A DNA stretch of 64,000 nucleotides from Aliiglaciecola sp. LCG003 (GTDB lineage Bacteria > Pseudomonadota > Gammaproteobacteria > Enterobacterales > Alteromonadaceae): positions 124,001 through 188,000 of the forward strand of contig NZ_CP128185.1 of NCBI RefSeq assembly GCF_030316135.1, in the 5' to 3' direction. Position numbers and translations under genes: made by a program. Every line of letters begins with the position of its first letter. Position 1 is the first letter of the stretch. The notes under the pieces are model-generated. The model did no database searches. It had not been told where the DNA came from and was given only the letters and a program-made list of their open reading frames with translations. Below are positions 26,767 through 34,663 of the stretch, piece by piece.

Positions 26767-27459
26767 TTGACCCCAGAACGTAATCAGAAAATCCGCACTA
26801 TTTTGCGCCAGCGGCAGACCAGTTTAACGGTGTGTATGGAACAAGTACATAAACCTCACAACGTAGCTGCAGTGATCCGTAGTTGTGACGCAGTTGGGAT
26901 CCACCGAGTGCACGCGGTGTGGGATGAAGACACCAAAAAATTGCGAAGTCGAGGTCGCGGTGGCACCGCTATGGGTAGTCAAAACTGGGTGTTTATGCAA
27001 AGCCATGACACCATCGGTGAAGCAATCACCACACTTAAGCAGCAAAATATGCAAGTGCTAGTTACTCACCTTTCGGATACCGCAGTGGATTTTCGCGAGA
27101 TCGATTATACCAAGCCAACAGCGATAATTTTAGGCCAAGAGAAGTTCGGCGCCACGGAACAAGCTATTGCCTTATCGGATCAAGATATAGTGATACCTAT
27201 GGTAGGCATGGTGCAATCTTTGAATGTAAGTGTAGCCGCTGCATTGGTATTGTATGAGGCACAACGGCAAAGGCAATTGGCTGGCATGTACGACACCCAA
27301 GAATTAGATAATGAAACTTGCCAACGCATGTTGTTCGAAGGCGGTTATCCTAAGCTGAGGCATGTTTGTGATGCCAAGAAACTACCTTATCCGTTTATCA
27401 ACGAAGCTGGTGAGATTGTCGCCGACGACGGATGGTGGCAGGCCATTCAATTTGGTTAA
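26767..27459 (+). CDS. trmH: tRNA (guanosine-18-2'-O)-methyltransferase TrmH
   Basis: 230 residues. SPOUT-fold enzyme that methylates G18 in tRNA D-loops. 'LTVCMEQVHKPHNVAAVIRSCDAVGIHRVHAVW' is nearly the E. coli TrmH N-terminus. 'TAIILGQEKFGATEQAI' and 'IPMVGMVQSLNVSVAAALVLYEAQRQR' form the trefoil knot for SAM. The start codon is TTG (26767), supported by GAGG seven bases upstream and by alignment of 'MTPERNQKI'. Its place after spoT and before recG follows conserved order. Confidence 0.95.
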   Translation: MTPERNQKIRTILRQRQTSLTVCMEQVHKPHNVAAVIRSCDAVGIHRVHAVWDEDTKKLRSRGRGGTAMGSQNWVFMQSHDTIGEAITTLKQQNMQVLVTHLSDTAVDFREIDYTKPTAIILGQEKFGATEQAIALSDQDIVIPMVGMVQSLNVSVAAALVLYEAQRQRQLAGMYDTQELDNETCQRMLFEGGYPKLRHVCDAKKLPYPFINEAGEIVADDGWWQAIQFG

Positions 27460-27610
27460 CCCCAAAGCATTTTGATATAAAGTTTACTGGCACAAAGTAA
27501 CTATCTGCATACAAACCTGCCACTGTAATTAGGCGAACTTTTATTTGGCTGAAAGATAACGCTGGCACTGAAGGTCTAGATTGCCACACCTTTAAAAATC
27601 TGGAGCACCT

Positions 27611-28240
27611 ATGCGCTATTTCAACATCATCAGCCTTTTCTTAATCATGTTTCCTTTTCAATCGATGGCACTGGATCGTGCTGTAATAGCACCATCAGCC
27701 GAAGATGTTACGCCACTTTTAAATGGGCAATCGATTCCAAGTGCTACATTAAAAACCGCTGAGGGTGCACCGGTAAGTTTGCAAGCAATTACTATGCAAA
27801 AACCCAGTATTTTACTTTTCTACCGTGGCGGATGGTGTCCTTATTGCAATCGTCAACTGGCAGAGATAAAGGATATAGAACAAGACTTAGTAGAATTGGG
27901 TTATCAAGTACTAGCTATATCACCTGAATCGCCAAAACGCCTGCAAGAGCAAAAACTGCAAACAGAATTTGCCGTCACCTTACTATCCGATGAAAGTTTG
28001 CAGGCTATAAAAGGTTTTGGAATTGGCTATTACGTTGCTGCAGAAACCAAAGATAAATATAAATCTAAATGGGATATCCAACTGACTGATGAGGTTGGAA
28101 GCGATCGTGCTGTATTGCCTGCCCCCGCCATATTTATTGTAGATAAAAAGGGTTTAATTAAGTTTAATTACGTTAACCCTAATTTTAAAGTCAGGCCGTC
28201 GGCTGAGCTGATATTACAAGCTGCAAAGCTTAGTCTTTAG
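27611..28240 (+). CDS. Exported peroxiredoxin-like thioredoxin-fold protein
   Basis: 209 residues. The N-terminal signal peptide (MRYFNIISLFLIMFPFQSMA, cleavage near residue 20) directs it to the periplasm. The AhpC/TSA-like fold has 'ILLFYRGGWCPYCNRQLAEIKD' with a CPYC redox pair near residues 78-81, then 'VLAISPESPKRLQEQ' and 'PAPAIFIVDKKGLIKFNYVNPNFKVRPS'. The CxxC pair is closer to the peroxiredoxin-like/bacterioferritin-comigratory variants than to 2-Cys AhpC. Probably a periplasmic thiol peroxidase or disulfide reductase. It stands alone between trmH and a terminator hairpin. Confidence 0.85.
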   Translation: MRYFNIISLFLIMFPFQSMALDRAVIAPSAEDVTPLLNGQSIPSATLKTAEGAPVSLQAITMQKPSILLFYRGGWCPYCNRQLAEIKDIEQDLVELGYQVLAISPESPKRLQEQKLQTEFAVTLLSDESLQAIKGFGIGYYVAAETKDKYKSKWDIQLTDEVGSDRAVLPAPAIFIVDKKGLIKFNYVNPNFKVRPSAELILQAAKLSL

Positions 28241-28278
28241 TCAACAGAACTATGCCGCTGGCAGAAAAGATGACTCGT

Positions 28279-28311
28279 ATCTGCAGCACCTAGGGCGCTG
28301 CAGATAAGATT
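28279..28311. terminator. Hairpin between convergent genes
   Basis: A perfect 9-bp stem ATCTGCAGC / GCTGCAGAT with a nine-base loop, followed by AAGATTTT on the plus strand. It lies between the peroxiredoxin-like gene and the convergent mscS-family gene and probably ends both transcripts. Confidence 0.7.
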
Positions 28312-28319
28312 TTGACTAA

Positions 28320-29642
28320 TTAATTGGCCGGTTTAACACTAACAGCCTGTTCGTTGAGAATACGCACTTCTCTTTGTGGGAATGGAATTTCGATGCCATT
28401 GGCACGCAGTGTTTCGAAAATTGTCAGCATCAAGTCTCCTCCGACTCGATTCTTACCATCATCAATGCCTTCCATCCAAAATTCGACGAACATGTTAACC
28501 CCAGAATCGCCAAAACTATCAATTTCACAATCAGGGCGCTCTTCGAAGGGGACGTCTTCACCGCTGATTACCTTGGGATGTTCCGCAACTGCTACCTTAA
28601 TAAATTCAACCATCGCGCGAACATCGGTTGCATAAGGTACAGAGAAGTCTACTCGATAACGTTGTTTAGGATCCTTGTGAGTCCAATTGATCATCAAATT
28701 CGAAATAAATTTTTCGTTTGGAACTAAAATGTCTTTGCCATCATAGGTCTCAAGCACGGTATAGCGCATTCTAAATTCCCGCACGAAGCCCTTGCTACCA
28801 TCATCCATTTCAACGAAGTCGCCAACGGTCAACGAACGGTCTAGCAAGATAATAATGCCAGAGATGAAATTGGAAGCGATGGACTGCAAGCCTAGACCTA
28901 AGCCAACACCTACCGCACCACCAAATACCGCTAGGGCAGTGAGGTTAATACCCATCACATTAAGCAGAAGTAACGCAATAATACAAAATACTGCCACTTC
29001 AAAAAGCTTGGAGAACACTTCTCTGGTGCGAATATCTATAGACTCTTGTTTGCGAATGATATCTTTACCAAAGCTATTGGAAGCGCGGCCCAACCAAAAC
29101 AGCACCGCACCAAATATCAACACCCGAACCACGCCATAGGCAGATATGTTTACATTGCCTAAGTTTAACGATACGTCTTCAAGCGCCGCTATCACGGGAG
29201 TTAAGAATCCAAGTAAATGCAATAGCAAAATAGGTAAGCCAACCCATCTGAAAAGCTTCGCTGCCATGGTATTGACCACTAGAACTCGGATCATTGAGTA
29301 ATAGAATAGCAATACAGCAATGGTCAAAGCGGTATCGAGTAGCCATACAGATACTCCCGCATTTGCAAAGGCTTCAATGATGATCTTGAGCATCAGTAAT
29401 GCCAAAAGGGGATACACTAAATAACCGATTCGGTAGGCTAGTTTACGCATGGGGTGTGCACCTAGCTGCGGCTCATGGTGCGTTAGGCCAATTGCGTTAC
29501 GAATTTTGCGAGACAACCAGAAGGCCAGCAAATAGACCACTAAACCAACGCCTACCTGTGCATAGGTGCTGGGATCGCTCATGGCCACAAGAATGATTGT
29601 CCACCATTCATTAAGTTGATTTAAAACAGGTTCGAAGTTCAT
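28320..29642 (-). CDS. MscS-family mechanosensitive channel
   Basis: 440 residues. An N-terminal extension of four or five membrane helices (residues about 20-175) precedes the MscS core. The pore helix is 'LTALAVFGGAVGVGLGLGLQSIASNFISGIIILLDRSLTVGDFV', followed by the beta-domain 'GKDILVPNEKFISNLMINWTHKDPKQRYRVDFSVPY' and a C-terminal alpha/beta domain. It releases solutes on hypo-osmotic shock. Longer than E. coli MscS (286), it fits the medium-length YbdG/YnaI-like group by size. It ends 79 bases from the convergent peroxiredoxin-like gene. Confidence 0.92.
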   Translation of the reverse strand: MNFEPVLNQLNEWWTIILVAMSDPSTYAQVGVGLVVYLLAFWLSRKIRNAIGLTHHEPQLGAHPMRKLAYRIGYLVYPLLALLMLKIIIEAFANAGVSVWLLDTALTIAVLLFYYSMIRVLVVNTMAAKLFRWVGLPILLLHLLGFLTPVIAALEDVSLNLGNVNISAYGVVRVLIFGAVLFWLGRASNSFGKDIIRKQESIDIRTREVFSKLFEVAVFCIIALLLLNVMGINLTALAVFGGAVGVGLGLGLQSIASNFISGIIILLDRSLTVGDFVEMDDGSKGFVREFRMRYTVLETYDGKDILVPNEKFISNLMINWTHKDPKQRYRVDFSVPYATDVRAMVEFIKVAVAEHPKVISGEDVPFEERPDCEIDSFGDSGVNMFVEFWMEGIDDGKNRVGGDLMLTIFETLRANGIEIPFPQREVRILNEQAVSVKPAN

Positions 29643-29830
29643 ATTAAAACATGTATGTTGAATGACTAGAGTTACTATGAAGCATTAAGCTCCCTTCGCC
29701 TAGCCGTTTTAGATTGAAACTAGTATGACGCAAAGTTCAGCTAAAACTAATAAATCTTAGAATAGTTGTAATCTGCTCACTGTAAGGCAAAATAACGAAT
29801 TGTTTTATTTATAATAATTTAAAGGCTTAG

Positions 29831-31906
29831 ATGCAATCTCTGGCAATCACAAAATTGACTGAGCTAAAAGGAGTTGGCAGCAAGGTTGCCGAAAAGCTCA
29901 CAAAGCTAGGTTTGGTCACAGTACAGGATTTGTTATTTCATCTTCCCTTACGCTACGAAGACCGCACCCGCATTTATCCTATACGCGATTTACAACCCTT
30001 CTTACACGCGAGTGTGGAAGGTGAGGTTATGTCCAATGATGTACAGTTCGGTCGTAAGCGCATGTTAGTCGTGCGTATCAGCGATCAAACAAGCACCCTA
30101 ACACTGCGCTTTTTCCATTTTTCCGCAGCGCAAAAAAACAGTTTGGAAAAAGGCACTTGGATCCGCTGTTTTGGTGAAGTTAGAGCGGGTAAGTTCGGCT
30201 TAGAAATGATGCATCCAGAATACAAGGTTATAAAGGAGGAAGGCGAGTCTGAATTGGCCGAAACTCTCACACCGGTATATCCCACCACAGAGGGAGTGAA
30301 ACAACTCACCTTAAGGAACTTGTCTGATCAAGCGCTCCGATGCTTGCAAAGAGGAGGTTTGGCAGAGTTAATGCCGCAAAACCTTTATCCCCAGCAAATT
30401 AGCCTAACGAATGCTTTAATGCTAGTCCATCGACCGCCGCCAGATGTTGCGCTGTCACTGTTGGAAGAGGGCAAACATCCTGCTCAACATAGATTAATTA
30501 TTGAAGAGTTATTAGCTCATCACTTGAGTGTATTAAAGGTTCGTCAACAAAGTAAGCGCCAGCAAACTTTTCCTATAAATCCAGATAACGGTCTAATTAA
30601 ACATTTTTTAGCAACCTTACCCTTTACTCCAACAGGCGCGCAGCGTCGGGTTGTCAAAGAAATACAAAATGACATGCAACAAAGCGCACCCATGATGCGG
30701 CTGGTTCAGGGGGACGTGGGTTCAGGAAAGACTTTAGTCGCGGCACTTGCTGCCTTATCGGCGGTAGGAGCTGGATATCAGGTTGTTATGATGGCGCCGA
30801 CTGAACTCTTGGCCGAGCAACACGCGAGTAATTTTAGTCAGTGGTTTTCAGACTTAGGTGTGCGCATTGGTTGGTTAGCAGGGAAATTAAAGGGTAAGGC
30901 GCGACAAACGGTATTAGAGCAATTGAAGGGTGGACAGATTGACTTGTTAGTGGGCACTCACGCAGTATTTCAAGATGCCGTCGAATATCATAAGTTAGCC
31001 TTGGTTATCGTTGATGAACAGCATCGATTTGGTGTTCATCAACGCTTAGCCTTACGGGAAAAAGGCGAGCAGCAAGGCGCGTTTCCACACCAATTGATTA
31101 TGACAGCAACGCCCATACCCAGAACCCTTGCCATGACCGCTTATGCTGACTTGGATACCTCTATCATTGATGAGTTGCCACCAGGGCGTACCCCAATTAC
31201 TACTGTAGTGCTGCCCGACACAAGACGGGGCGAGGTGGTAGAGCGGGTTCGCCGTGCAGCCATTGAAGACAAACGACAGACATATTGGGTATGTACCTTA
31301 ATCGACGAGTCGGAAGTATTGCAATGTCAGGCCGCCGAGGACACAGCTATAGCGTTAACCACCGCATTGCCAGAACTGAAAGTGGGCTTAGTTCATGGAC
31401 GTCTTAAGTCAGCTGAAAAACAGCTCATTATGGACGCTTTCAAACAAGGCGAGCTGGACTTGCTGGTGGCCACGACTGTTATAGAAGTGGGTGTCGATGT
31501 GCCCAATGCCAGTTTAATGATCATAGAAAACCCGGAACGGCTAGGTTTGGCACAGTTACATCAACTACGCGGAAGAGTAGGCCGAGGTTCGGTAGAGAGT
31601 CACTGTGTATTAATGTACCAAAGCCCACTGTCTAAAACCGCAACCAAGCGTTTAGGGGTATTGCGGGAATCCCATGATGGATTTTACATTGCCCAAATGG
31701 ACTTGGAAATACGCGGTCCTGGAGAATTGCTTGGTACTAAACAAACCGGTTTAGCAGATTTGAAAATTGCCGATTTAGTTAGAGACGCCGAACTTATTCC
31801 TCAGGTACAAGATATTGCTAATCATATGTGGGACGCTTATCCTGCCCAATCTCAGGCTATTATCAATCGTTGGTTAGCCCATAAAGAGCGCTACGGCCAT
31901 GCTTAA
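29831..31906 (+). CDS. recG: ATP-dependent DNA helicase RecG
   Basis: 691 residues, standard length. It regresses stalled forks and processes recombination intermediates. The N-terminal wedge/OB domain starts 'LTELKGVGSKVAEKLTKLGL'. The helicase core has Walker A 'LVQGDVGSGKTLVAALAAL' (about residue 295), motif II 'VIVDEQHRFGVHQR' (DEQH), 'MTATPIPRTLAMTAY', 'TTVIEVGVDVPNASLMIIENPERLGLAQLHQLRGRVGRG' and the TRG-type C-terminal region. It overlaps rsmJ by eight bases. Confidence 0.97.
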   Translation: MQSLAITKLTELKGVGSKVAEKLTKLGLVTVQDLLFHLPLRYEDRTRIYPIRDLQPFLHASVEGEVMSNDVQFGRKRMLVVRISDQTSTLTLRFFHFSAAQKNSLEKGTWIRCFGEVRAGKFGLEMMHPEYKVIKEEGESELAETLTPVYPTTEGVKQLTLRNLSDQALRCLQRGGLAELMPQNLYPQQISLTNALMLVHRPPPDVALSLLEEGKHPAQHRLIIEELLAHHLSVLKVRQQSKRQQTFPINPDNGLIKHFLATLPFTPTGAQRRVVKEIQNDMQQSAPMMRLVQGDVGSGKTLVAALAALSAVGAGYQVVMMAPTELLAEQHASNFSQWFSDLGVRIGWLAGKLKGKARQTVLEQLKGGQIDLLVGTHAVFQDAVEYHKLALVIVDEQHRFGVHQRLALREKGEQQGAFPHQLIMTATPIPRTLAMTAYADLDTSIIDELPPGRTPITTVVLPDTRRGEVVERVRRAAIEDKRQTYWVCTLIDESEVLQCQAAEDTAIALTTALPELKVGLVHGRLKSAEKQLIMDAFKQGELDLLVATTVIEVGVDVPNASLMIIENPERLGLAQLHQLRGRVGRGSVESHCVLMYQSPLSKTATKRLGVLRESHDGFYIAQMDLEIRGPGELLGTKQTGLADLKIADLVRDAELIPQVQDIANHMWDAYPAQSQAIINRWLAHKERYGHA

Positions 31907-32660
31907 TTTGATTGTCACCGATCCATTCAATCCCCAATTGGTCGAGCAGGCCAAAGCTTTGGCCGAAAAATGGGGGTTTAATTTTACTCCTACCCAACAA
32001 GGCTTGGCATTGGAGTTAAGTGAGCATCTTCTTGGTCTTAAACAATTGGATGATCCTAAGTTAGGTGAGGTTTATGTGGATTTTTCCTCAGACGCTCTAA
32101 CCTTCCGCCGCTTGCATGGAGGCGGCAAAAAAGAAGCCATTGCCAAAGCAATTGGACTTAAAGGAACGCAGATTCCAAGGGTGCTTGATGCCACTGCTGG
32201 CTTAGGTCGAGATGCTTTCGTGCTCGCAAGTTTAGGCTGTCAGGTGGATTTGATAGAACGCTCCCCAGTAGTCGCTGCTTTGTTAGCAGATGGCTTAATC
32301 CGCGCCTCACAACAGCCGGACTTGATGGACTGGCTACCCAATCAAATGACGTTACACCATGGTATAGCCGTGGAGCTATTAAACAATTGGCAAGGGACCA
32401 TACCTGATGTAGTGTACCTAGACCCGATGTTTCCACATCGAAAAAAATCTGCCTTAGTTAAAAAAGAAATGCGTCTATTCCAGCAGTTATTGGGACCTGA
32501 CGAAGATGCAGATTTGTTGTTAGCGCCAGCATTAAAGCTGGCGGCTAAGCGTGTTGTGGTAAAGCGCCCTGATAGTGCGCCTTTCCTCAGCAACCAGCAA
32601 CCGAGTATGGCCATAACCGGCAAGAAACATCGATTCGATGTATATATGACAAATTTATAA
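31899..32660 (+). CDS. rsmJ: 16S rRNA m2G1516 methyltransferase RsmJ
   Basis: 253 residues. Methylates N2 of G1516 in 16S rRNA. The family pattern is clear: 'VYVDFSSDALTFRRLHGGGKKEAIAKAIGLK', SAM motif 'VLDATAGLGRDAFVLASLGCQVDLIERSPVVAALLADGL', and the catalytic-site 'VYLDPMFPHRKKSALVKKEMR' (DPMFP). It starts inside the last codons of recG, an overlap that indicates coupled translation. Cytoplasmic. Confidence 0.96.
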   Translation: MLNLIVTDPFNPQLVEQAKALAEKWGFNFTPTQQGLALELSEHLLGLKQLDDPKLGEVYVDFSSDALTFRRLHGGGKKEAIAKAIGLKGTQIPRVLDATAGLGRDAFVLASLGCQVDLIERSPVVAALLADGLIRASQQPDLMDWLPNQMTLHHGIAVELLNNWQGTIPDVVYLDPMFPHRKKSALVKKEMRLFQQLLGPDEDADLLLAPALKLAAKRVVVKRPDSAPFLSNQQPSMAITGKKHRFDVYMTNL

Positions 32661-32679
32661 ATTAGTTTAGGAGAGACAG

Positions 32680-33153
32680 ATGATTACACAAGGTGCCACT
32701 TTACCCGAAGCAACACTCAGTTCGTTAGTGAATGGCGAAATGACCACTTTTCATACTACCCAACTGTTTGATGGCAAAAAGGTCGTGTTGTTTGCGGTTC
32801 CCGGTGCCTTTACACCGACTTGCTCCCATGCACATCTACCCGGTTTCGTTGCGCTCGCGGATAAGATTAAGGCTAAAGGCGTAGATACTATTATCTGCCT
32901 TTCAGTCAATGATGCGTTTGTTATGGATGCTTGGAGCAAGCAAAGTAACGCTGAAGAGATTTTAATGTTGTCTGATGGAAATGGCGAGTTTACCCAAAAA
33001 ATCGGCCTAGACATGGACACTGATACATTCGGTGGCCTACGTTCTTTACGTTATAGTATGTTGATTGTTGATGGCGTAGTACAAAAAATTAATGTGGAAG
33101 ACCCCGGTCGTTTTGAAGTCAGTGATGCAGAAACCATGTTGAAATTACTGTAA
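32680..33153 (+). CDS. Peroxiredoxin, Prx5/hybrid type
   Basis: 157 residues. Reduces H2O2 and alkyl hydroperoxides. The peroxidatic Cys lies in 'VPGAFTPTCSHAHLPGF' (residue about 49), with 'GVDTIICLSVNDAFVMDAW' and 'GGLRSLRYSMLIVDGVVQKINVE' typical of the Prx5 subfamily. No glutaredoxin domain is fused, and no obvious resolving Cys is seen close to the C-terminus. It follows rsmJ by 19 bases with a good GGAGAG site. A TAATGCGGC/GCCGCATTA hairpin at 33161-33189 lies just after the stop. Confidence 0.93.
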   Translation: MITQGATLPEATLSSLVNGEMTTFHTTQLFDGKKVVLFAVPGAFTPTCSHAHLPGFVALADKIKAKGVDTIICLSVNDAFVMDAWSKQSNAEEILMLSDGNGEFTQKIGLDMDTDTFGGLRSLRYSMLIVDGVVQKINVEDPGRFEVSDAETMLKLL

Positions 33154-33415
33154 AGTCTGATAATGCGGCCTCCACTGAGTGCCGCATTATCATCATCATC
33201 ATTCAATTCCCGCCATATTAAACACTTGTAGAGCACCCTTAGGCTCAGGGAACTGGGCTTTTCAGACTGCGAGTTTATCGCTGTGCCGAGCTATTACCCT
33301 TTATCTGCATGAGCATTATCTAAGTCGTGGTCACCGTTTTGGTAAAAGGTACGACACACTTCATTATCTGCTACTAACAGGTATAATGCCGCCCTTAACA
33401 TAGGTGAGGTGTAGC

Positions 33416-34597
33416 TTGATCAAACAAGATGTAATAGTCATAGGCGCAGGTGCTGCTGGTTTATTTTGTGCCGCTCAGGCAGGGCAGCGCGGGCGCAGTG
33501 TGACAGTGCTTGATCATGCTAAACGTATTGGCGGTAAAATCTTGATGTCCGGGGGCGGACGCTGCAACTTCACCAACATGTACGCGTCCCATGAAAACTT
33601 CTTGTCCGACAATCCACATTTTTGTAAATCTGCACTAAGTCGCTACACCCAGTGGGATTTTATCGGGCTGGTGGCAGAATACGGCATCGCCTATCACGAA
33701 AAAACTTTAGGCCAGTTATTTTGTGATGACAGCGCGAAAGACATTCTGAATATGCTGCTAAAAGAATGTGAAAAAGTGAACGCTAAGATCACTACCCAGT
33801 GTGAAATACTCAGTATCGATAAAACCTCAGAAGGTTTCATTTTAACAACCAGTAAAGGTCAATATCAGTGTGAATCTTTGGTGGTAGCCTCAGGTGGTTT
33901 GTCGATGCCTAAATTAGGCGCTTCTCCTTATGGCTACAAAATAGCCGAGCAATTTGGACTAAAGGTTAAACCAACCCGAGCGGGCTTGGTGCCCTTTACC
34001 TTGCATGAGCAAGACAAAAACGTATTAGCAGAGCTAAGTGGCATCTCACTCGATGCCAGAGCCAGTTGCAACAATACTAGCTTTAACGAAAATATTTTGT
34101 TCACTCACCGAGGCTTAAGTGGCCCGGCGGTACTGCAAATATCCTCTTTTTGGCATCCTGGTCAGGCAGTAGAGTTTGACTTATATCCCAATGGCGATTT
34201 GCACAGGGAATTACTCGCGGCACAACAAAGCTCCCCCGACAGTCAATTAGCTACCGCACTCGCTAAATTCTACCCCAAGCGCTATGTACAAATGGTTTTG
34301 CCCTATTTGCACATCGACAACAAACCTTTAAAGCAATATCAGGGCAAACAGCTTGAAAAAATTGCCGAAGCTTTTCATCAATGGCAACTTAAACCCAATG
34401 GCACCGAAGGTTATCGCACAGCAGAAGTTACCTTAGGTGGAGTCGATACTGATGAGCTTTCATCCAAAACCATGATGGCAAAAAACGTCGAGGGTCTATT
34501 CTTCATCGGTGAAGTCATGGACGTAACCGGCTGGCTAGGGGGCTACAACTTCCAGTGGGCGTGGAGCAGCGCCTGGGTGGCAGGGCAGTATGTTTAG
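33416..34597 (+). CDS. YhiN/HI0933-family flavoprotein
   Basis: 393 residues. The N-terminal FAD-binding Rossmann motif 'DVIVIGAGAAGLFCAAQAGQRG' leads, then 'GGKILMSGGGRCNFTN', 'ASGGLSMPKLGASPYGYKIAEQFGL' and C-terminal 'TLGGVDTDELSSKTMMAKNVEGLFFIGEVMDVTGWLGGYNFQWAWSSAW', all hallmarks of this conserved but poorly characterised family. A TTG at 33416, six bases after GAGG, fits better than the GTG at 33404. The preceding 262 bases hold only the hairpin after the peroxiredoxin gene and no credible ORF. Probably an NAD(P)/FAD-dependent oxidoreductase, substrate unknown. Confidence 0.9.
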   Translation: MIKQDVIVIGAGAAGLFCAAQAGQRGRSVTVLDHAKRIGGKILMSGGGRCNFTNMYASHENFLSDNPHFCKSALSRYTQWDFIGLVAEYGIAYHEKTLGQLFCDDSAKDILNMLLKECEKVNAKITTQCEILSIDKTSEGFILTTSKGQYQCESLVVASGGLSMPKLGASPYGYKIAEQFGLKVKPTRAGLVPFTLHEQDKNVLAELSGISLDARASCNNTSFNENILFTHRGLSGPAVLQISSFWHPGQAVEFDLYPNGDLHRELLAAQQSSPDSQLATALAKFYPKRYVQMVLPYLHIDNKPLKQYQGKQLEKIAEAFHQWQLKPNGTEGYRTAEVTLGGVDTDELSSKTMMAKNVEGLFFIGEVMDVTGWLGGYNFQWAWSSAWVAGQYV

Positions 34598-34663
34598 TGA
34601 TCAGCCTCCATGCTAATCACGTTGTGTTAATATTTTAGTAAGACTTCATGTTGATTTAAAAAA

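Noticed and set aside
33179-33403. 74-codon frame between the peroxiredoxin and YhiN genes
   Set aside because: His-run start, no ribosome site, no recognisable family, and it ends at the next gene's leader.
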